Shown here piece by piece: positions 8,232 through 17,561 of a stretch of DNA of 64,000 nucleotides. Each line of letters opens with the position of its first letter. Positions within the stretch are counted from its first letter, which is position 1. A program made the translations under genes and the position numbers. The notes below the pieces were generated by a model that worked only from the letters and a program-made list of their open reading frames with translations, was not told the DNA's origin and did not search any database. Source of the DNA: Saprospiraceae bacterium (lineage in GTDB: Bacteria > Bacteroidota > Bacteroidia > Chitinophagales > Saprospiraceae); the NCBI GenBank assembly GCA_029251525.1, contig JAQXDE010000055.1, positions 1 through 64,000 of the forward strand, given 5' to 3'.

Positions 8232-8786
8232 ATGTCGAAAGAAAATCTTTCTGAAATTTTAGAGAAACTTCAATCGGATGATCAAACTATTTTGAAATCT
8301 TTATTTCAAGAATACTACCTTCCTGTATGTAAAAGTATCTATCGATTTGTTAAAGACAAATCAACAACGGAAGATATTGCTCAAGATGTTTTTATTAAGT
8401 TTTGGGAAAAAAGAAAGAAGCTCAATATTACATCGTCAGTTGCCGCATATTTACATCGGATGGGTATAAATGAAGCGATTTCTTATCTGAGAAGACACAA
8501 ACATTTTGAATCTGAAGAAGTTATCGAGTATTCCGTTCCAAATAATATAGGCTCTGGTGAATCAAAATTATTGCAGTCCGAATTGCAAGATAATGTTAAT
8601 AAAGCTATCGATTCCTTGCCTCCCAAGTGTCGTGCAATCTTTCAACTTAGCCGGTATGAAGAATTAACCTACAAAGAAATTGCTATAAAGTTAGATATTT
8701 CAGTAAAAACGGTTGAGAATCAAATGGGAAGAGCGTTGCGGATTTTGAGAATTAAATTGAGAGGATATTTGAGTTTATTCTTTTAA
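8232..8786 (+). CDS. ECF sigma factor (FecI-like)
   Basis: A 184-residue ECF sigma factor. Region 2 has LFQEYYLPVCKSIYRFV and STTEDIAQDVFIKFWEKR, region 4 has LPPKCRAIFQLSRYEELTYK followed by EIAIKLDISVKTVENQMGRA. This is the form that in Bacteroidota partners with FecR anti-sigma factors, and the FecR gene follows 87 bases downstream. It should direct RNA polymerase to this operon or to envelope genes upon an outer-membrane signal. The ATG at 8232 gives the usual family length. Confidence 0.93.
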   Translation: MSKENLSEILEKLQSDDQTILKSLFQEYYLPVCKSIYRFVKDKSTTEDIAQDVFIKFWEKRKKLNITSSVAAYLHRMGINEAISYLRRHKHFESEEVIEYSVPNNIGSGESKLLQSELQDNVNKAIDSLPPKCRAIFQLSRYEELTYKEIAIKLDISVKTVENQMGRALRILRIKLRGYLSLFF

Positions 8787-8873
8787 AGGATTTTAATATT
8801 CAAAAAAATAAAAACTAAAGTAGGGGTATCTTCCAGTTCATGTCGTCATATTATCGTAAGGCACGAAAAGATT

Positions 8874-9875
8874 ATGAAAGAGAATAAATATATCGAATTA
8901 ATCGCCCAGCATCTATCAGGAAAAATTTCAGAAAGTGATCGAAGAGACTTTAGGGAATGGATAAATTCCAATGCCAAAAATCAAGCGTTGTTAGAGGAAA
9001 TGAGACAATTGTGGGAGATTTCTAAAGAACACGATTTCTCTTTTGATACGAACGTAAAGGAAGCTTGGAAAAAAGTAGAGCAAAGAATAGAGGTAACAAA
9101 TGAGGCCAAAGGTTCGTCATTTAAAGCAATTCGTCTATTCAGTATTAAGCAATATTTAAAAATAGCTGCAGTAATTTTATTCGGTTCAGTTAGCTTATTT
9201 TTATTTTTCCAAAATCAAGAACCCGAATTATTTACTTTTAAAACAATTGAGGAGCAGACGTTGGATTTTCTATTGCCAGATTCAAGTCGAATTGTAATGA
9301 ATGAAAATAGTCATTTGACCTACCAAAATATTGAAGGAAAAAGAATTGTGACTCTAGCTGGAGAGGCTTGGTTTGATGTAAAGCATTTAGATTCAATTCC
9401 TTTTGAGATAGAAAGTGGCGAAACGAAAACTGTGGTACTTGGAACAACATTTAATGTGCGAGCTTATCCGCAAGAAGATATTACTGAAGTTTCTGTTGAG
9501 CGAGGAAAAGTGGCGTTTTTTGAAAAAGAAAATGAGGAGAATAAAAAAATACTAGAGGCAGGAATAGAAGGATTTTTTGATAAAATAGAAAAAACTGAAA
9601 TAGAAATAGAAGTAAGAGAAAATTCAAATGTGGATGCATGGAGAACTTTAACTATTGATTGTGATAACGTTAAATTGAGAAAAGTTTTTGAGACAATGGA
9701 ACGGTATTTTGAATTTGAAATTGAAGTGGCAGATCTTACTATTTTAGATTGTCATTTGTTTGGATCATATGAGAATCCAGAGTTTGATGTTTTATTTAAA
9801 TTAATGAAAGAGGCTCTTGGACTTAAAATAGAGAAAAAAGGAAACACTTATTTCGTTTCAGGTAAAGGCTGTTAA
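8874..9875 (+). CDS. FecR-family anti-sigma factor
   Basis: A 333-residue protein. Residues 1-90 are cytoplasmic, a membrane helix lies at about 94-112 (YLKIAAVILFGSVSLFLFF), then the periplasmic FecR domain (about 120-230: DFLLPDSSRIVMNENSHLTY, GEAWFDV, FEIESGETKTVVLGTTFNVR, EVSVERGKVAF). The end (about 250-333: DNVKLRKVFETMERYFEFEI) is the DUF4974 domain that contacts the outer-membrane partner. FecR proteins hold or activate their sigma factor and receive the signal from an STN domain; both partners flank this gene. It is therefore the middle member of a three-part signalling operon. Confidence 0.93.
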   Translation: MKENKYIELIAQHLSGKISESDRRDFREWINSNAKNQALLEEMRQLWEISKEHDFSFDTNVKEAWKKVEQRIEVTNEAKGSSFKAIRLFSIKQYLKIAAVILFGSVSLFLFFQNQEPELFTFKTIEEQTLDFLLPDSSRIVMNENSHLTYQNIEGKRIVTLAGEAWFDVKHLDSIPFEIESGETKTVVLGTTFNVRAYPQEDITEVSVERGKVAFFEKENEENKKILEAGIEGFFDKIEKTEIEIEVRENSNVDAWRTLTIDCDNVKLRKVFETMERYFEFEIEVADLTILDCHLFGSYENPEFDVLFKLMKEALGLKIEKKGNTYFVSGKGC

Positions 9876-9946
9876 AAGAATTAATCAAAATAATCACAAA
9901 GCGATTTAATCAAAGTTAAATTTTTTTAAAACCCTTAGCAACAACC

Positions 9947-11587
9947 ATGAAAAGCCATCATTGGATTTTTATAACATATTTACTTTTTGCAACAAATACC
10001 TTGTTCGCACAGGTTGCTATGATGGAAAAAAGGGTGACGATTCAATATTTTAATGTGGAGTTGGAAGAAGCGCTGGAGGGAATTAGCAAAGATTATGATG
10101 TCAAATTTACATACAGTATCGATCGGATTTCAGTAGATCAAATTGTAAGTGCAGATATTGAAAATACACCTTTGTCGGTGGCATTGGAAGAGCTGTTAGA
10201 AGAAACGGATATTATTTATGCGAATATCGGCGACCAAGTAGTTTTGAAAGTTGATTTGGGGAAAAGAAAATTATTAGCTGAGAGAAGTACGCAAAAGAAG
10301 GCAATTTCAAAGTCAAAACCTAAAAACCCAAATTGGGTTAGACAAAATATAACAATGCCTTTACAAATTGTAAGTTATCACAGTCCAACCAAATATTTGG
10401 AGGAGCCAGAATATGAAATAGACATTTATCCAGTTTGGGATCCATTTTTTTATAATGTTACTCTGGAAGAGGAGGTTGAGTTTTTTCTGGATGATATTTT
10501 TGATGAATCTTCTAACGGAGAGAAGTTGGCACAAATCACGTTCTTTGGGAATGTGGGTACAAATATGAATAATAATTCCGAAACAATAAATCAAGTTTCT
10601 GCAAATATTCTTTGGGGACATAATGGCGGAGTGAATGGAACAGAGGTCGGAGGGATTATAAATTCAATTGTCAGTGATGTGAAAGGAATTCAAATTGCAG
10701 GTGTTGGAAATGTGGTGGGAGGCGAAATGGAAGGAACACAGATTGGAGGAGTTTTTAATGTGAATCAAGGAACGACAAAAGGGCTGCAAGTAGCAGGGAT
10801 TACAAATATCGGAAGTAAAATAAAGGGCATTCAGGCAGCAGGAATTTTGAATGTGGCAAGAGAAGGATTATCCGGAATTCAGGTAGCTGGGATTGGGAAT
10901 GTTGCGGGTAGAATATCGAAAGGAGGCATGCAAGTATCTGGGATTTTCAATGTCAATAGAGGGGAAACGGACTTTCAAGTTGCACCAATATTGAATGTTG
11001 GAAAAAATGTAAAAGGGTGTCAAATCGGTTTATTTAATATAGCTGATACCATAGGCGGTTCCTCTATAGGTTTGATTAATATTATTAGGAAGGGATATAA
11101 TCGAATAGAATTTTCAGCTTCAGAGGTACTTTATTTCAATGTAGAATTAAAATTAGGATCAAGAGGATTTTATAATATTTTCCACACAGGTTTTCGACCA
11201 CATAAAGATGTTGAGGGTTATTTTGCATTTGGATATGGTTTTGGAACTTATATTCGAACCAAAAAGAAAAGACTTTCTCATAATCTAGAGCTATTGGTTA
11301 CTCAAATTAATAATATTAAACGTTCACCAGATGAAGGAGGACAAAGTACTGAAAAATTAAATCTGCTCAACCAGTTACGATGGACAATTGATTATCGAAT
11401 AGGTAGACAGACTAGCCTATTTGTTGGTCCAACTGTTAATGTGATGGTTTCAAAATTAGTAGATCAAAGTACACATGAATACAGGTTAGATATTTTGCCT
11501 TACAAATTCTTTGAAGAAATAGATCCTGGTTTGACTCCAACATACATTGCAGGTTGGATAGGCATAAATGCTGGAATTAGATTTTGA
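9947..11587 (+). CDS. STN-domain protein with surface-repeat barrel region instead of a TonB receptor
   Basis: A 546-residue protein. Signal peptide 1-22 (ends NTLFAQ), then an STN domain (about 28-100: VTIQYFNVELEEALEGISKD, FTYSIDR, TPLSVALEELLEETDI). After a linker, about residues 205-390 hold nine or so repeats of about 20-24 residues with the pattern GxQxAGxxNV (GIQIAGVGNVV, GTQIGGVFNVN, GLQVAGITNIG, GIQVAGIGNVA), like LA_2272-type surface repeats. The C-terminal part is beta-strand rich and ends in INAGIRF, typical of an outer-membrane barrel. STN domains normally sit on TonB-dependent receptors and talk to FecR; no plug or receptor barrel is present here. It probably takes the receptor's place in the sigma/FecR circuit. 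Confidence 0.8.
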   Translation: MKSHHWIFITYLLFATNTLFAQVAMMEKRVTIQYFNVELEEALEGISKDYDVKFTYSIDRISVDQIVSADIENTPLSVALEELLEETDIIYANIGDQVVLKVDLGKRKLLAERSTQKKAISKSKPKNPNWVRQNITMPLQIVSYHSPTKYLEEPEYEIDIYPVWDPFFYNVTLEEEVEFFLDDIFDESSNGEKLAQITFFGNVGTNMNNNSETINQVSANILWGHNGGVNGTEVGGIINSIVSDVKGIQIAGVGNVVGGEMEGTQIGGVFNVNQGTTKGLQVAGITNIGSKIKGIQAAGILNVAREGLSGIQVAGIGNVAGRISKGGMQVSGIFNVNRGETDFQVAPILNVGKNVKGCQIGLFNIADTIGGSSIGLINIIRKGYNRIEFSASEVLYFNVELKLGSRGFYNIFHTGFRPHKDVEGYFAFGYGFGTYIRTKKKRLSHNLELLVTQINNIKRSPDEGGQSTEKLNLLNQLRWTIDYRIGRQTSLFVGPTVNVMVSKLVDQSTHEYRLDILPYKFFEEIDPGLTPTYIAGWIGINAGIRF

Positions 11588-11898
11588 TTAGAAAACTAGC
11601 AACTCTTTAAATTAGAATGAAAATACTTTTACGAATTATTTTTCTTTAAACGAAATGGTATAATTTCGATATGTGTTTCTTTATCGTTGATGAGAATTTA
11701 AAAGTGAGTTTTACATCAAAATCTGTTAGTAAGGGAACAAAAAACTTTTAATTAGTTGACTTTTAATATGGCTCCAACCTACTTATATTTTGGCAAACAA
11801 AATTATGTTGATCAAGAGTTGGAGCTATTTAATCATTGGTTTGAAAACTAATAAGTAACAATTTTGAACATAATTTTTTTTAACAAAATTTATTAAAT
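11588..11898. other. Intergenic region, 311 bp
   Basis: It separates the STN protein from the small outer-membrane protein. A 27-codon frame with ATG (11768-11851, MAPTYLYFGKQNYVDQELEL...) is present, possibly a relic of a larger gene. No terminator was recognised. Confidence 0.4.
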
Positions 11899-12528
11899 AT
11901 GAAAAGGAACTTAATGTTAATAGTGCTTAGCCTTATAGCGCTTCAAGGATTTGGACAGTCGGAAACACTTTTTAATAGAGCAAGAGTGGTAGGTGCTTTT
12001 GGTGCACCAATTACTGAATTTAGTCAGTTTAAAGGAGATTATATTGTATCTTCTGGAGGCGGAGGTGGATTAATTATCGATGACTTTTTTATAGGGGGAT
12101 ACGGAATGGGTACGGTAGATATTAACGAATTTGTTGAGGATAATGAGGAACTAGAGATGGAAATGGCGCATGGTGGTTTCTGGTTAGGTTATACTTATAA
12201 ATCTTATAAATTGATTCATATTTTTGCGAGTGCAAAGTTAGGATGGGGTGGGATTGATATTGAAATTGATGAGTCAGGTTTTAGAACAGATGATAATATT
12301 TTTGTGGTGAGTCCTGAAATTGGAGTAGAGCTAAATGTTTTTCGGTGGTTTAAAATTGCAGGTACAGTAGGTTACAGGGCGGTCTCGGGTGTGAATTCTA
12401 TTACTGGGCAAAGTAACAAGGATTTTAGTGGAATGGCCGGAACATTGACATTTAGATTGGGTGGATTTGGTGATTGGAAACGAAGTCGAAGGGATAGAAG
12501 TAATAGGAGGAGTAGATTTGATGATTAA
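11899..12528 (+). CDS. Small outer-membrane beta-barrel protein
   Basis: A 209-residue protein with signal peptide (residues 1-19, LMLIVLSLIALQGFGQ) and then alternating glycine-rich beta strands (GGGGGLIIDDFFIGGYGMGT, GGFWLGYTYKSYKLIHIFAS, FVVSPEIGVELNVFRWFKIA, GTLTFRLGGFGDW). The end is unusually basic and arginine-rich (KRSRRDRSNRRSRFDD), which follows the last predicted strand. It probably forms a small barrel in the outer membrane. No family is named with confidence. It follows the STN gene on the same strand and could be part of its regulon; the 311-base gap leaves this open. Confidence 0.75.
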   Translation: MKRNLMLIVLSLIALQGFGQSETLFNRARVVGAFGAPITEFSQFKGDYIVSSGGGGGLIIDDFFIGGYGMGTVDINEFVEDNEELEMEMAHGGFWLGYTYKSYKLIHIFASAKLGWGGIDIEIDESGFRTDDNIFVVSPEIGVELNVFRWFKIAGTVGYRAVSGVNSITGQSNKDFSGMAGTLTFRLGGFGDWKRSRRDRSNRRSRFDD

Positions 12529-12660
12529 GAAAGTTATAGTTTTTGAGTTGGTAGAGTTGAATGTAAAGTTGAAGGAAGTGGAGAGGTGTATTATTGAAAA
12601 TATTTAACTTTCAATGTAGATATTACAGATAGAGATGATTAAAAAAAATATGAATTAATT

Positions 12661-12704
12661 TACCCACAGACTTACGCAGGCTCAACTACCTAAGTCTGTG
12701 GGTA
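12661..12704. terminator. Hairpin between convergent genes
   Basis: Arms 12661-12674 and 12691-12704 (TACCCACAGACTTA and its complement) are perfect over 14 bp with a 16-base loop. It sits between two convergent genes and probably ends both transcripts, although T-runs are weak. Confidence 0.6.
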
Positions 12705-12711
12705 GAAAACA

Positions 12712-13992
12712 TTACTCTTCCTCGTCAGAATTTGAAGCGTTTTTCACGAAAGCTCTACCTGCTTCAGATTCAACTCCTTCTTCTAGTAACCCATTTGTCC
12801 AATCTTTTCTATTGAAGTGTATTGCCCATTCGATTGGCGTTTTTCCTTCAGTAATTCTATTTAAATCAACCTTATGAATTGCCAAAACAGGAAGTGTTCC
12901 AACTGATGATTTTTTAATGGCTTTCACAATTGGTGAAGTTCCATCCTTGCCACCAAAGTAAGGATCAGCACCAGCAGTCAAAAGCAAGTGCAACATTTTA
13001 GGATCTTTATAAGCTAAAAATGCAGGACTCAATAATTGATTTTCATCATTCAACAAATTCGCATCTTTACCTTGGTTTTTATCCAAAATAAATTTTACTA
13101 ATTTGTGTTCTCCCATGCTCACAGCAAGCGTAATAGGTGAGTGATGTTGTTCCAAAACAACCTTTCCGACATTCGCACCTTTTTCAACCAACTGAATTAC
13201 CGCTTTGGTGTTTTTATGAAAAATAGCAGATAGTAGAGGAGTAGTTTTAAACTCTTCATTGATCTCATCTAAGTTTTCTATTTTTTCCAAAAATAAATCT
13301 ACCGCTTCTTGATCTCCATTTTGGATGGCTGCGATAAGTGCGTTTGCAGCCCCTTTATTTTCAACATCATAAGTTTTTTCCAAATGAGAAATAGCAGCAT
13401 CCAAAGCAGCTTTTTCTTTAAGTTCTTTTTGTTTTGCTTTGAAGGCTTCTTTTTGTTTTCGTAACTTTAGAGCTTCTTCTGCTTTTGCTTTTATCTCTTC
13501 ATGAGTAACTTTATCCACTTCTACTTTTTCCAATCGCTTGCTTTCTTTAAAACCTTCCATCTGATTGAGTAATTCCACATAACCTTTTCGTTTTGCTTCT
13601 TCAATTGGACTATTTCCACTTGGTTCTTTTTTGTAAATATTTGCACCAGCCTCCATGAGCAATTGAACATACTCCGCATTTCGCCAAGAGACAGCTTTGA
13701 AAATAGCAGACTCTCCATCTTTGCCAACAAGATTTGGATCAGCTTTTCCTTCCAACAAAATTTCAATAATGTCAGTATTATTATTATCAATTGCGATAGG
13801 CAATGCTCGACGTTGAATGCCATCTTGCAAATTAGGATCGATACCGGCATAGATGCAACGAGCAACTATTTCAGTATCGTTTTTATTCACCGCATTTATT
13901 AAGTCGTGAATTTCAAGATTGAATTTATCAGAAATATATTGAGTTCCTTTTTTTAAAAATTGTCCTGTTTTTTTGAAGAAATCTTCTGCCAT
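12712..13992 (-). CDS. Cytoplasmic ankyrin-repeat protein
   Basis: A 426-residue protein with no signal peptide. Ankyrin repeats fill residues about 25-150 (ALPIAIDNNNTDIIEILLEG, DGESAIFKAVSWRNAEYVQL, LLMEAGANIY) and again about 215-405 (TTPLLSAIFHKNTKAVIQLV, SPITLAVSMGEHKLVKFIL, LLTAGADPYFGGKDGTSPIV). Between them (about 155-210) lies a Lys/Glu/Ala-rich coiled coil. Ankyrin proteins bind other proteins; no partner can be named. It is a single-gene unit with an acidic tail (SDEEE). It could be a scaffold; there is no sign of secretion or of an enzymatic domain. Confidence 0.85.
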   Translation of the reverse strand: MAEDFFKKTGQFLKKGTQYISDKFNLEIHDLINAVNKNDTEIVARCIYAGIDPNLQDGIQRRALPIAIDNNNTDIIEILLEGKADPNLVGKDGESAIFKAVSWRNAEYVQLLMEAGANIYKKEPSGNSPIEEAKRKGYVELLNQMEGFKESKRLEKVEVDKVTHEEIKAKAEEALKLRKQKEAFKAKQKELKEKAALDAAISHLEKTYDVENKGAANALIAAIQNGDQEAVDLFLEKIENLDEINEEFKTTPLLSAIFHKNTKAVIQLVEKGANVGKVVLEQHHSPITLAVSMGEHKLVKFILDKNQGKDANLLNDENQLLSPAFLAYKDPKMLHLLLTAGADPYFGGKDGTSPIVKAIKKSSVGTLPVLAIHKVDLNRITEGKTPIEWAIHFNRKDWTNGLLEEGVESEAGRAFVKNASNSDEEE

Positions 13993-14217
13993 CGTTTTTT
14001 ATTTTATGTTCTTAGAAAAGAATCTATCTAAGGAATCTTATTTAGGTGTAAAAATAGGTTTTTTCAATAATGCTTTTAAAATTAACTATTGATTAATTTT
14101 TTTGAATAAATCCATGAAAAGAGAAATATTTTTTTACTCAAATTATTTTAAATACCTTAATGTTAGTGTGGATTAAAACTAAAAAAGAAACAATATAAAA
14201 TCAAATTTAAAAATTGT

Positions 14218-15570
14218 ATGAAAAGTCTCGACAAACAAAGAATCAAACTCGTCAAAGGGAAAAAAGAATACTTTAAAGGAATCGGTAAAATCAAATTTGA
14301 AGGAAGAAAATCTGATAACCCCTTTTCTTTTAAATGGTATAATGAAAAACAAAAAGTAGGTGGTAAGTCAATGAAGGATCATTTTAGATTTGCGATAGCC
14401 TATTGGCATACCTTCTGTGGAACTGGTGGCGATCCGTTTGGGGCACCTACGAAAAGATTTCCTTGGAATGAAAGTCTTGATCCGATCGAAAATGCCAAAG
14501 ATAAAATGGATGCGGCTTTTGAATTTATCACCAAAATTGGAGCGCCTTATTATTGTTTTCATGATGTGGACATGGTAGATGAAGGAGTAAGTCTAGCGGA
14601 GTCTCAAAAACGATTAGAGATTATAACAGATTATGCTTTAGAAAAACAAAAAATTTCTGGAGTAAAATTACTTTGGGGGACAGCCAATCTTTTTTCTAAT
14701 CCAAGATATATGAATGGTGCAGCAACTAATCCTGATTTTAATGTGGTTGCTTATGCAGGTGGTCAAGTGAAAAACGCCTTGGATGCGACGATCAAATTAG
14801 GTGGAGAGAATTATGTATTCTGGGGTGGCCGAGAAGGGTATCTTTCTTTACTCAATACAAATATGAAAAGGGAAATTGATAATTTTGCTAGATTCCTTCA
14901 TGCTGCAAAAGACTATGCTCGAAACCAAGGATTCAAAGGGACATTTTTTATTGAACCTAAACCATGCGAACCTTCCAAACATCAATATGATTATGATGCA
15001 GCGACAGTAATTGCTTTCCTTCGCGAATATGATTTGATGAATGATTTTAAATTAAACTTAGAATTTAACCATGCAACTTTGGCTGGTCATACGATGGCTC
15101 ATGAAATGCAAGTTGCAGCTAATGCTGGACTACTTGGAAGTATTGATGCTAATCGAGGAGATTATCAAAATGGCTGGGATACCGATCAATTTCCAAATGA
15201 TTTATATGAATTGACAGAGTGTATGTTGGTTCTTTTACAAGCAAGTGGATTGAAAGGAGGAGGGATTAATTTTGATGCAAAGACTCGTCGAAATTCAACT
15301 GACCTAGATGATATTTTTCATTCACATATTGGAGGGATGGATGTTTTTGCAAGAGCCTTATTGGTTGCAAATGATATTTTAAAGGAATCAAAATATGTTG
15401 ATTTAATGAAAGATCGTTACGCATCTTTTACAAGAGGGAACGGAGCAAAGTTTACCAAAGGAAAATTAAGCTTGGAAGATTTATCAAGAATCGCTACCAA
15501 AAATGGTGAGCCAGAGATGCGGAGTGGAAAGCAAGAAATGTTCGAAAATATAATTAATCAGTATATTTAG
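14218..15570 (+). CDS. xylA: Xylose isomerase
   Basis: A 450-residue enzyme that converts D-xylose to D-xylulose with two divalent metal ions. Family marks: [20 protein letters not shown], the catalytic His region [58 protein letters not shown] (metal ligands) and [20 protein letters not shown]. Length is close to that of the class II enzymes, which have an N-terminal extension of about 50 residues. No xylulokinase, xylose transporter or regulator is nearby, so the gene stands alone here. The last codons end in an amphipathic tail as usual. Confidence 0.96.
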   Translation: MKSLDKQRIKLVKGKKEYFKGIGKIKFEGRKSDNPFSFKWYNEKQKVGGKSMKDHFRFAIAYWHTFCGTGGDPFGAPTKRFPWNESLDPIENAKDKMDAAFEFITKIGAPYYCFHDVDMVDEGVSLAESQKRLEIITDYALEKQKISGVKLLWGTANLFSNPRYMNGAATNPDFNVVAYAGGQVKNALDATIKLGGENYVFWGGREGYLSLLNTNMKREIDNFARFLHAAKDYARNQGFKGTFFIEPKPCEPSKHQYDYDAATVIAFLREYDLMNDFKLNLEFNHATLAGHTMAHEMQVAANAGLLGSIDANRGDYQNGWDTDQFPNDLYELTECMLVLLQASGLKGGGINFDAKTRRNSTDLDDIFHSHIGGMDVFARALLVANDILKESKYVDLMKDRYASFTRGNGAKFTKGKLSLEDLSRIATKNGEPEMRSGKQEMFENIINQYI

Positions 15571-15715
15571 AAAATGATTAAGTTTGAAAATCTAAAAATC
15601 TAAAAATAGAATATACATAGCTGTAGCATTGTAAATTTTGTCTTTTCAAGTATTTTAAACTTTATTTTTATCGCTAATATTAACTTACTTTGATCTTAAA
15701 GCAATTCAATACAAA

Positions 15716-17260
15716 ATGAATTTCCTAACTAAAATCTTATTACTACTTTTTCCTTTTCTATTATTTACTAATCTACTTTTTGCGCAACAACCAAATGTAT
15801 TGTTTATCATCGTCGATGATATTGGAGTTGGTCCAATTCCAAATTATGAGCCGAATACGACAAAGGCCAATATGCCTCATCTGGAATCAATGATGAATGA
15901 AGGGATTACTTTTGATAATGTTTGGTCTAATCCGGTTTGTGCACCAAGTCGTGCGAATATTTTGACAGGAAAGCATGGTTTTCGAACCAATGTATTAAAT
16001 GCGCAAAGTTTAGCGACTCTTTCATTGGATGAAACTACTTTGCATGAGTATATAGAGCAATCTTCCAATGGAAGTTATAGTAATAGTTTGATTGGGAAAT
16101 GGCACCTTGGAGGTGGAGGTGGAATGAACGCTAATTTGGATTATCCAAATCAGTCTGGGATTGAATATTTTGCTGGAGTTATGGGAGGTGGTGTTTCTGA
16201 TTACAATGATTATAATTTAGTGATAAATGGTCAAGAAATAGCTACTACTGATTATATCACAACTAAGTTTACAGACTTGACCATTGATTGGATTAATGAT
16301 CAAAATCAACCTTGGTTTTGTTGGTTGGCTTATAATGCTGCGCATACTCCTTTGCATTTGCCTCCAACTAATATGCACACGCAAGGAAATTTACCAACAG
16401 ACTCTGCTTCGATTGCTGATAATCCATTGCCCTATTTTATAGCTATGATTGAAAGTATTGATTTTGAAATGGGAAGATTATTCGATAATATTCCAGCTAC
16501 CGAATTAGCGAATACGGTGATTATATTTGTAGGTGATAACGGAACGAGTAGAAATATTATTGAACTTCCATATCTTAATAATCGAGGAAAAGGGAGTTTA
16601 TTTCAAGGCGGTGTACATGTGCCAATGGTTATTTCTGGTGCAGGTGTAAATAGAGCGAATGAACGAGAGGATGCATTGGTTTCTTTTTCAGATTTATTTT
16701 CGACCATTGTGGAGTTAACAGGTATGCCGCTTTCTCAAATTCATGATAGTTATAGTTTTGCACCTTTGCTCTCAGTACAAGGTGATGGGCAGAGAGATTG
16801 TATGTACACGGAGGTTCAATCTGGAGGAAATTCAGATGGTTGGGCAGCACGCGATAAAATCTATAAATATATCAACTTATCGAATGGTGGACAACGATTT
16901 TATAATTTGATTAATGATCCATATGAGACAGATAATTTATTACCTATAGGTATGTTGAACGGAACAGAGTTGACTTCCTTTGAAAAATTATCAAATCATT
17001 TTGATGTAATTAGTTCAATTACTTACCTAGAAAAAGAAGAGACTGGATTTAATGTTTTTCCAAATCCAGCAAACGATAATTTATTTATAGAAATAAAAAA
17101 CTTTGAGAAACAAGACTTTTACATTTTTGATTTTTTTGGAAAGGAAATGAAAAGAGGGGAATTGGATTTTGAGAATGAAACAATTTCTATTGATGAATTA
17201 AATACTGGGATATATTTAATTCAGGTAGGAGAGGAGGTGAGGAAATTTGTGAAAAATTAA
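15716..17260 (+). CDS. Secreted sulfatase with type IX secretion tail
   Basis: A 514-residue protein. Signal peptide 1-23 (LLFAQ), metal-binding DD at 34-35 in LFIIVDDIG, and the sulfatase signature with Cys75 (VCAPSRANILTG), which is turned into formylglycine. IGKWHLGG and FVGDNGTSRNI are further active-site stretches of the family. Residues about 440-514 form a type IX secretion C-terminal domain (VFPNPANDNLFIEI, GIYLIQVGEEVRKFVKN). The enzyme should be exported to the surface or medium to remove sulfate from polysaccharides or other esters. No maturase gene and no polysaccharide-use genes are adjacent. Substrate unknown. Confidence 0.92.
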   Translation: MNFLTKILLLLFPFLLFTNLLFAQQPNVLFIIVDDIGVGPIPNYEPNTTKANMPHLESMMNEGITFDNVWSNPVCAPSRANILTGKHGFRTNVLNAQSLATLSLDETTLHEYIEQSSNGSYSNSLIGKWHLGGGGGMNANLDYPNQSGIEYFAGVMGGGVSDYNDYNLVINGQEIATTDYITTKFTDLTIDWINDQNQPWFCWLAYNAAHTPLHLPPTNMHTQGNLPTDSASIADNPLPYFIAMIESIDFEMGRLFDNIPATELANTVIIFVGDNGTSRNIIELPYLNNRGKGSLFQGGVHVPMVISGAGVNRANEREDALVSFSDLFSTIVELTGMPLSQIHDSYSFAPLLSVQGDGQRDCMYTEVQSGGNSDGWAARDKIYKYINLSNGGQRFYNLINDPYETDNLLPIGMLNGTELTSFEKLSNHFDVISSITYLEKEETGFNVFPNPANDNLFIEIKNFEKQDFYIFDFFGKEMKRGELDFENETISIDELNTGIYLIQVGEEVRKFVKN

Positions 17261-17561
17261 AATTTAGAGAGGAGATTACTTACAAGGTAGCTTCAACCCA
17301 ATTTGTGAATATTATGATATTTAGTATGGAAAGAGAAGCGATTGAAATTGAAAAATATAGAATCAATAATGTATAAATAATGATCTATTAGGTTTCATGT
17401 GGAATTCTGAGTTGATAAGATTTTAGGATAAAATTTCTTACTAAGGAAATAAAAGTATTATCAATTTTGAGAAGGTTTTTATTTTTTTGTTTTGTACCTA
17501 ATCAGGTAAAAGATATTTATTATATTGAGTTTCATTTTTTATCATACAAAACCAACTAACT
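17261..17561. other. Intergenic region, 301 bp
   Basis: Spacer between the sulfatase and the tricorn-type protease, both on the plus strand. Nothing coding or strongly structured was seen. Confidence 0.5.
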
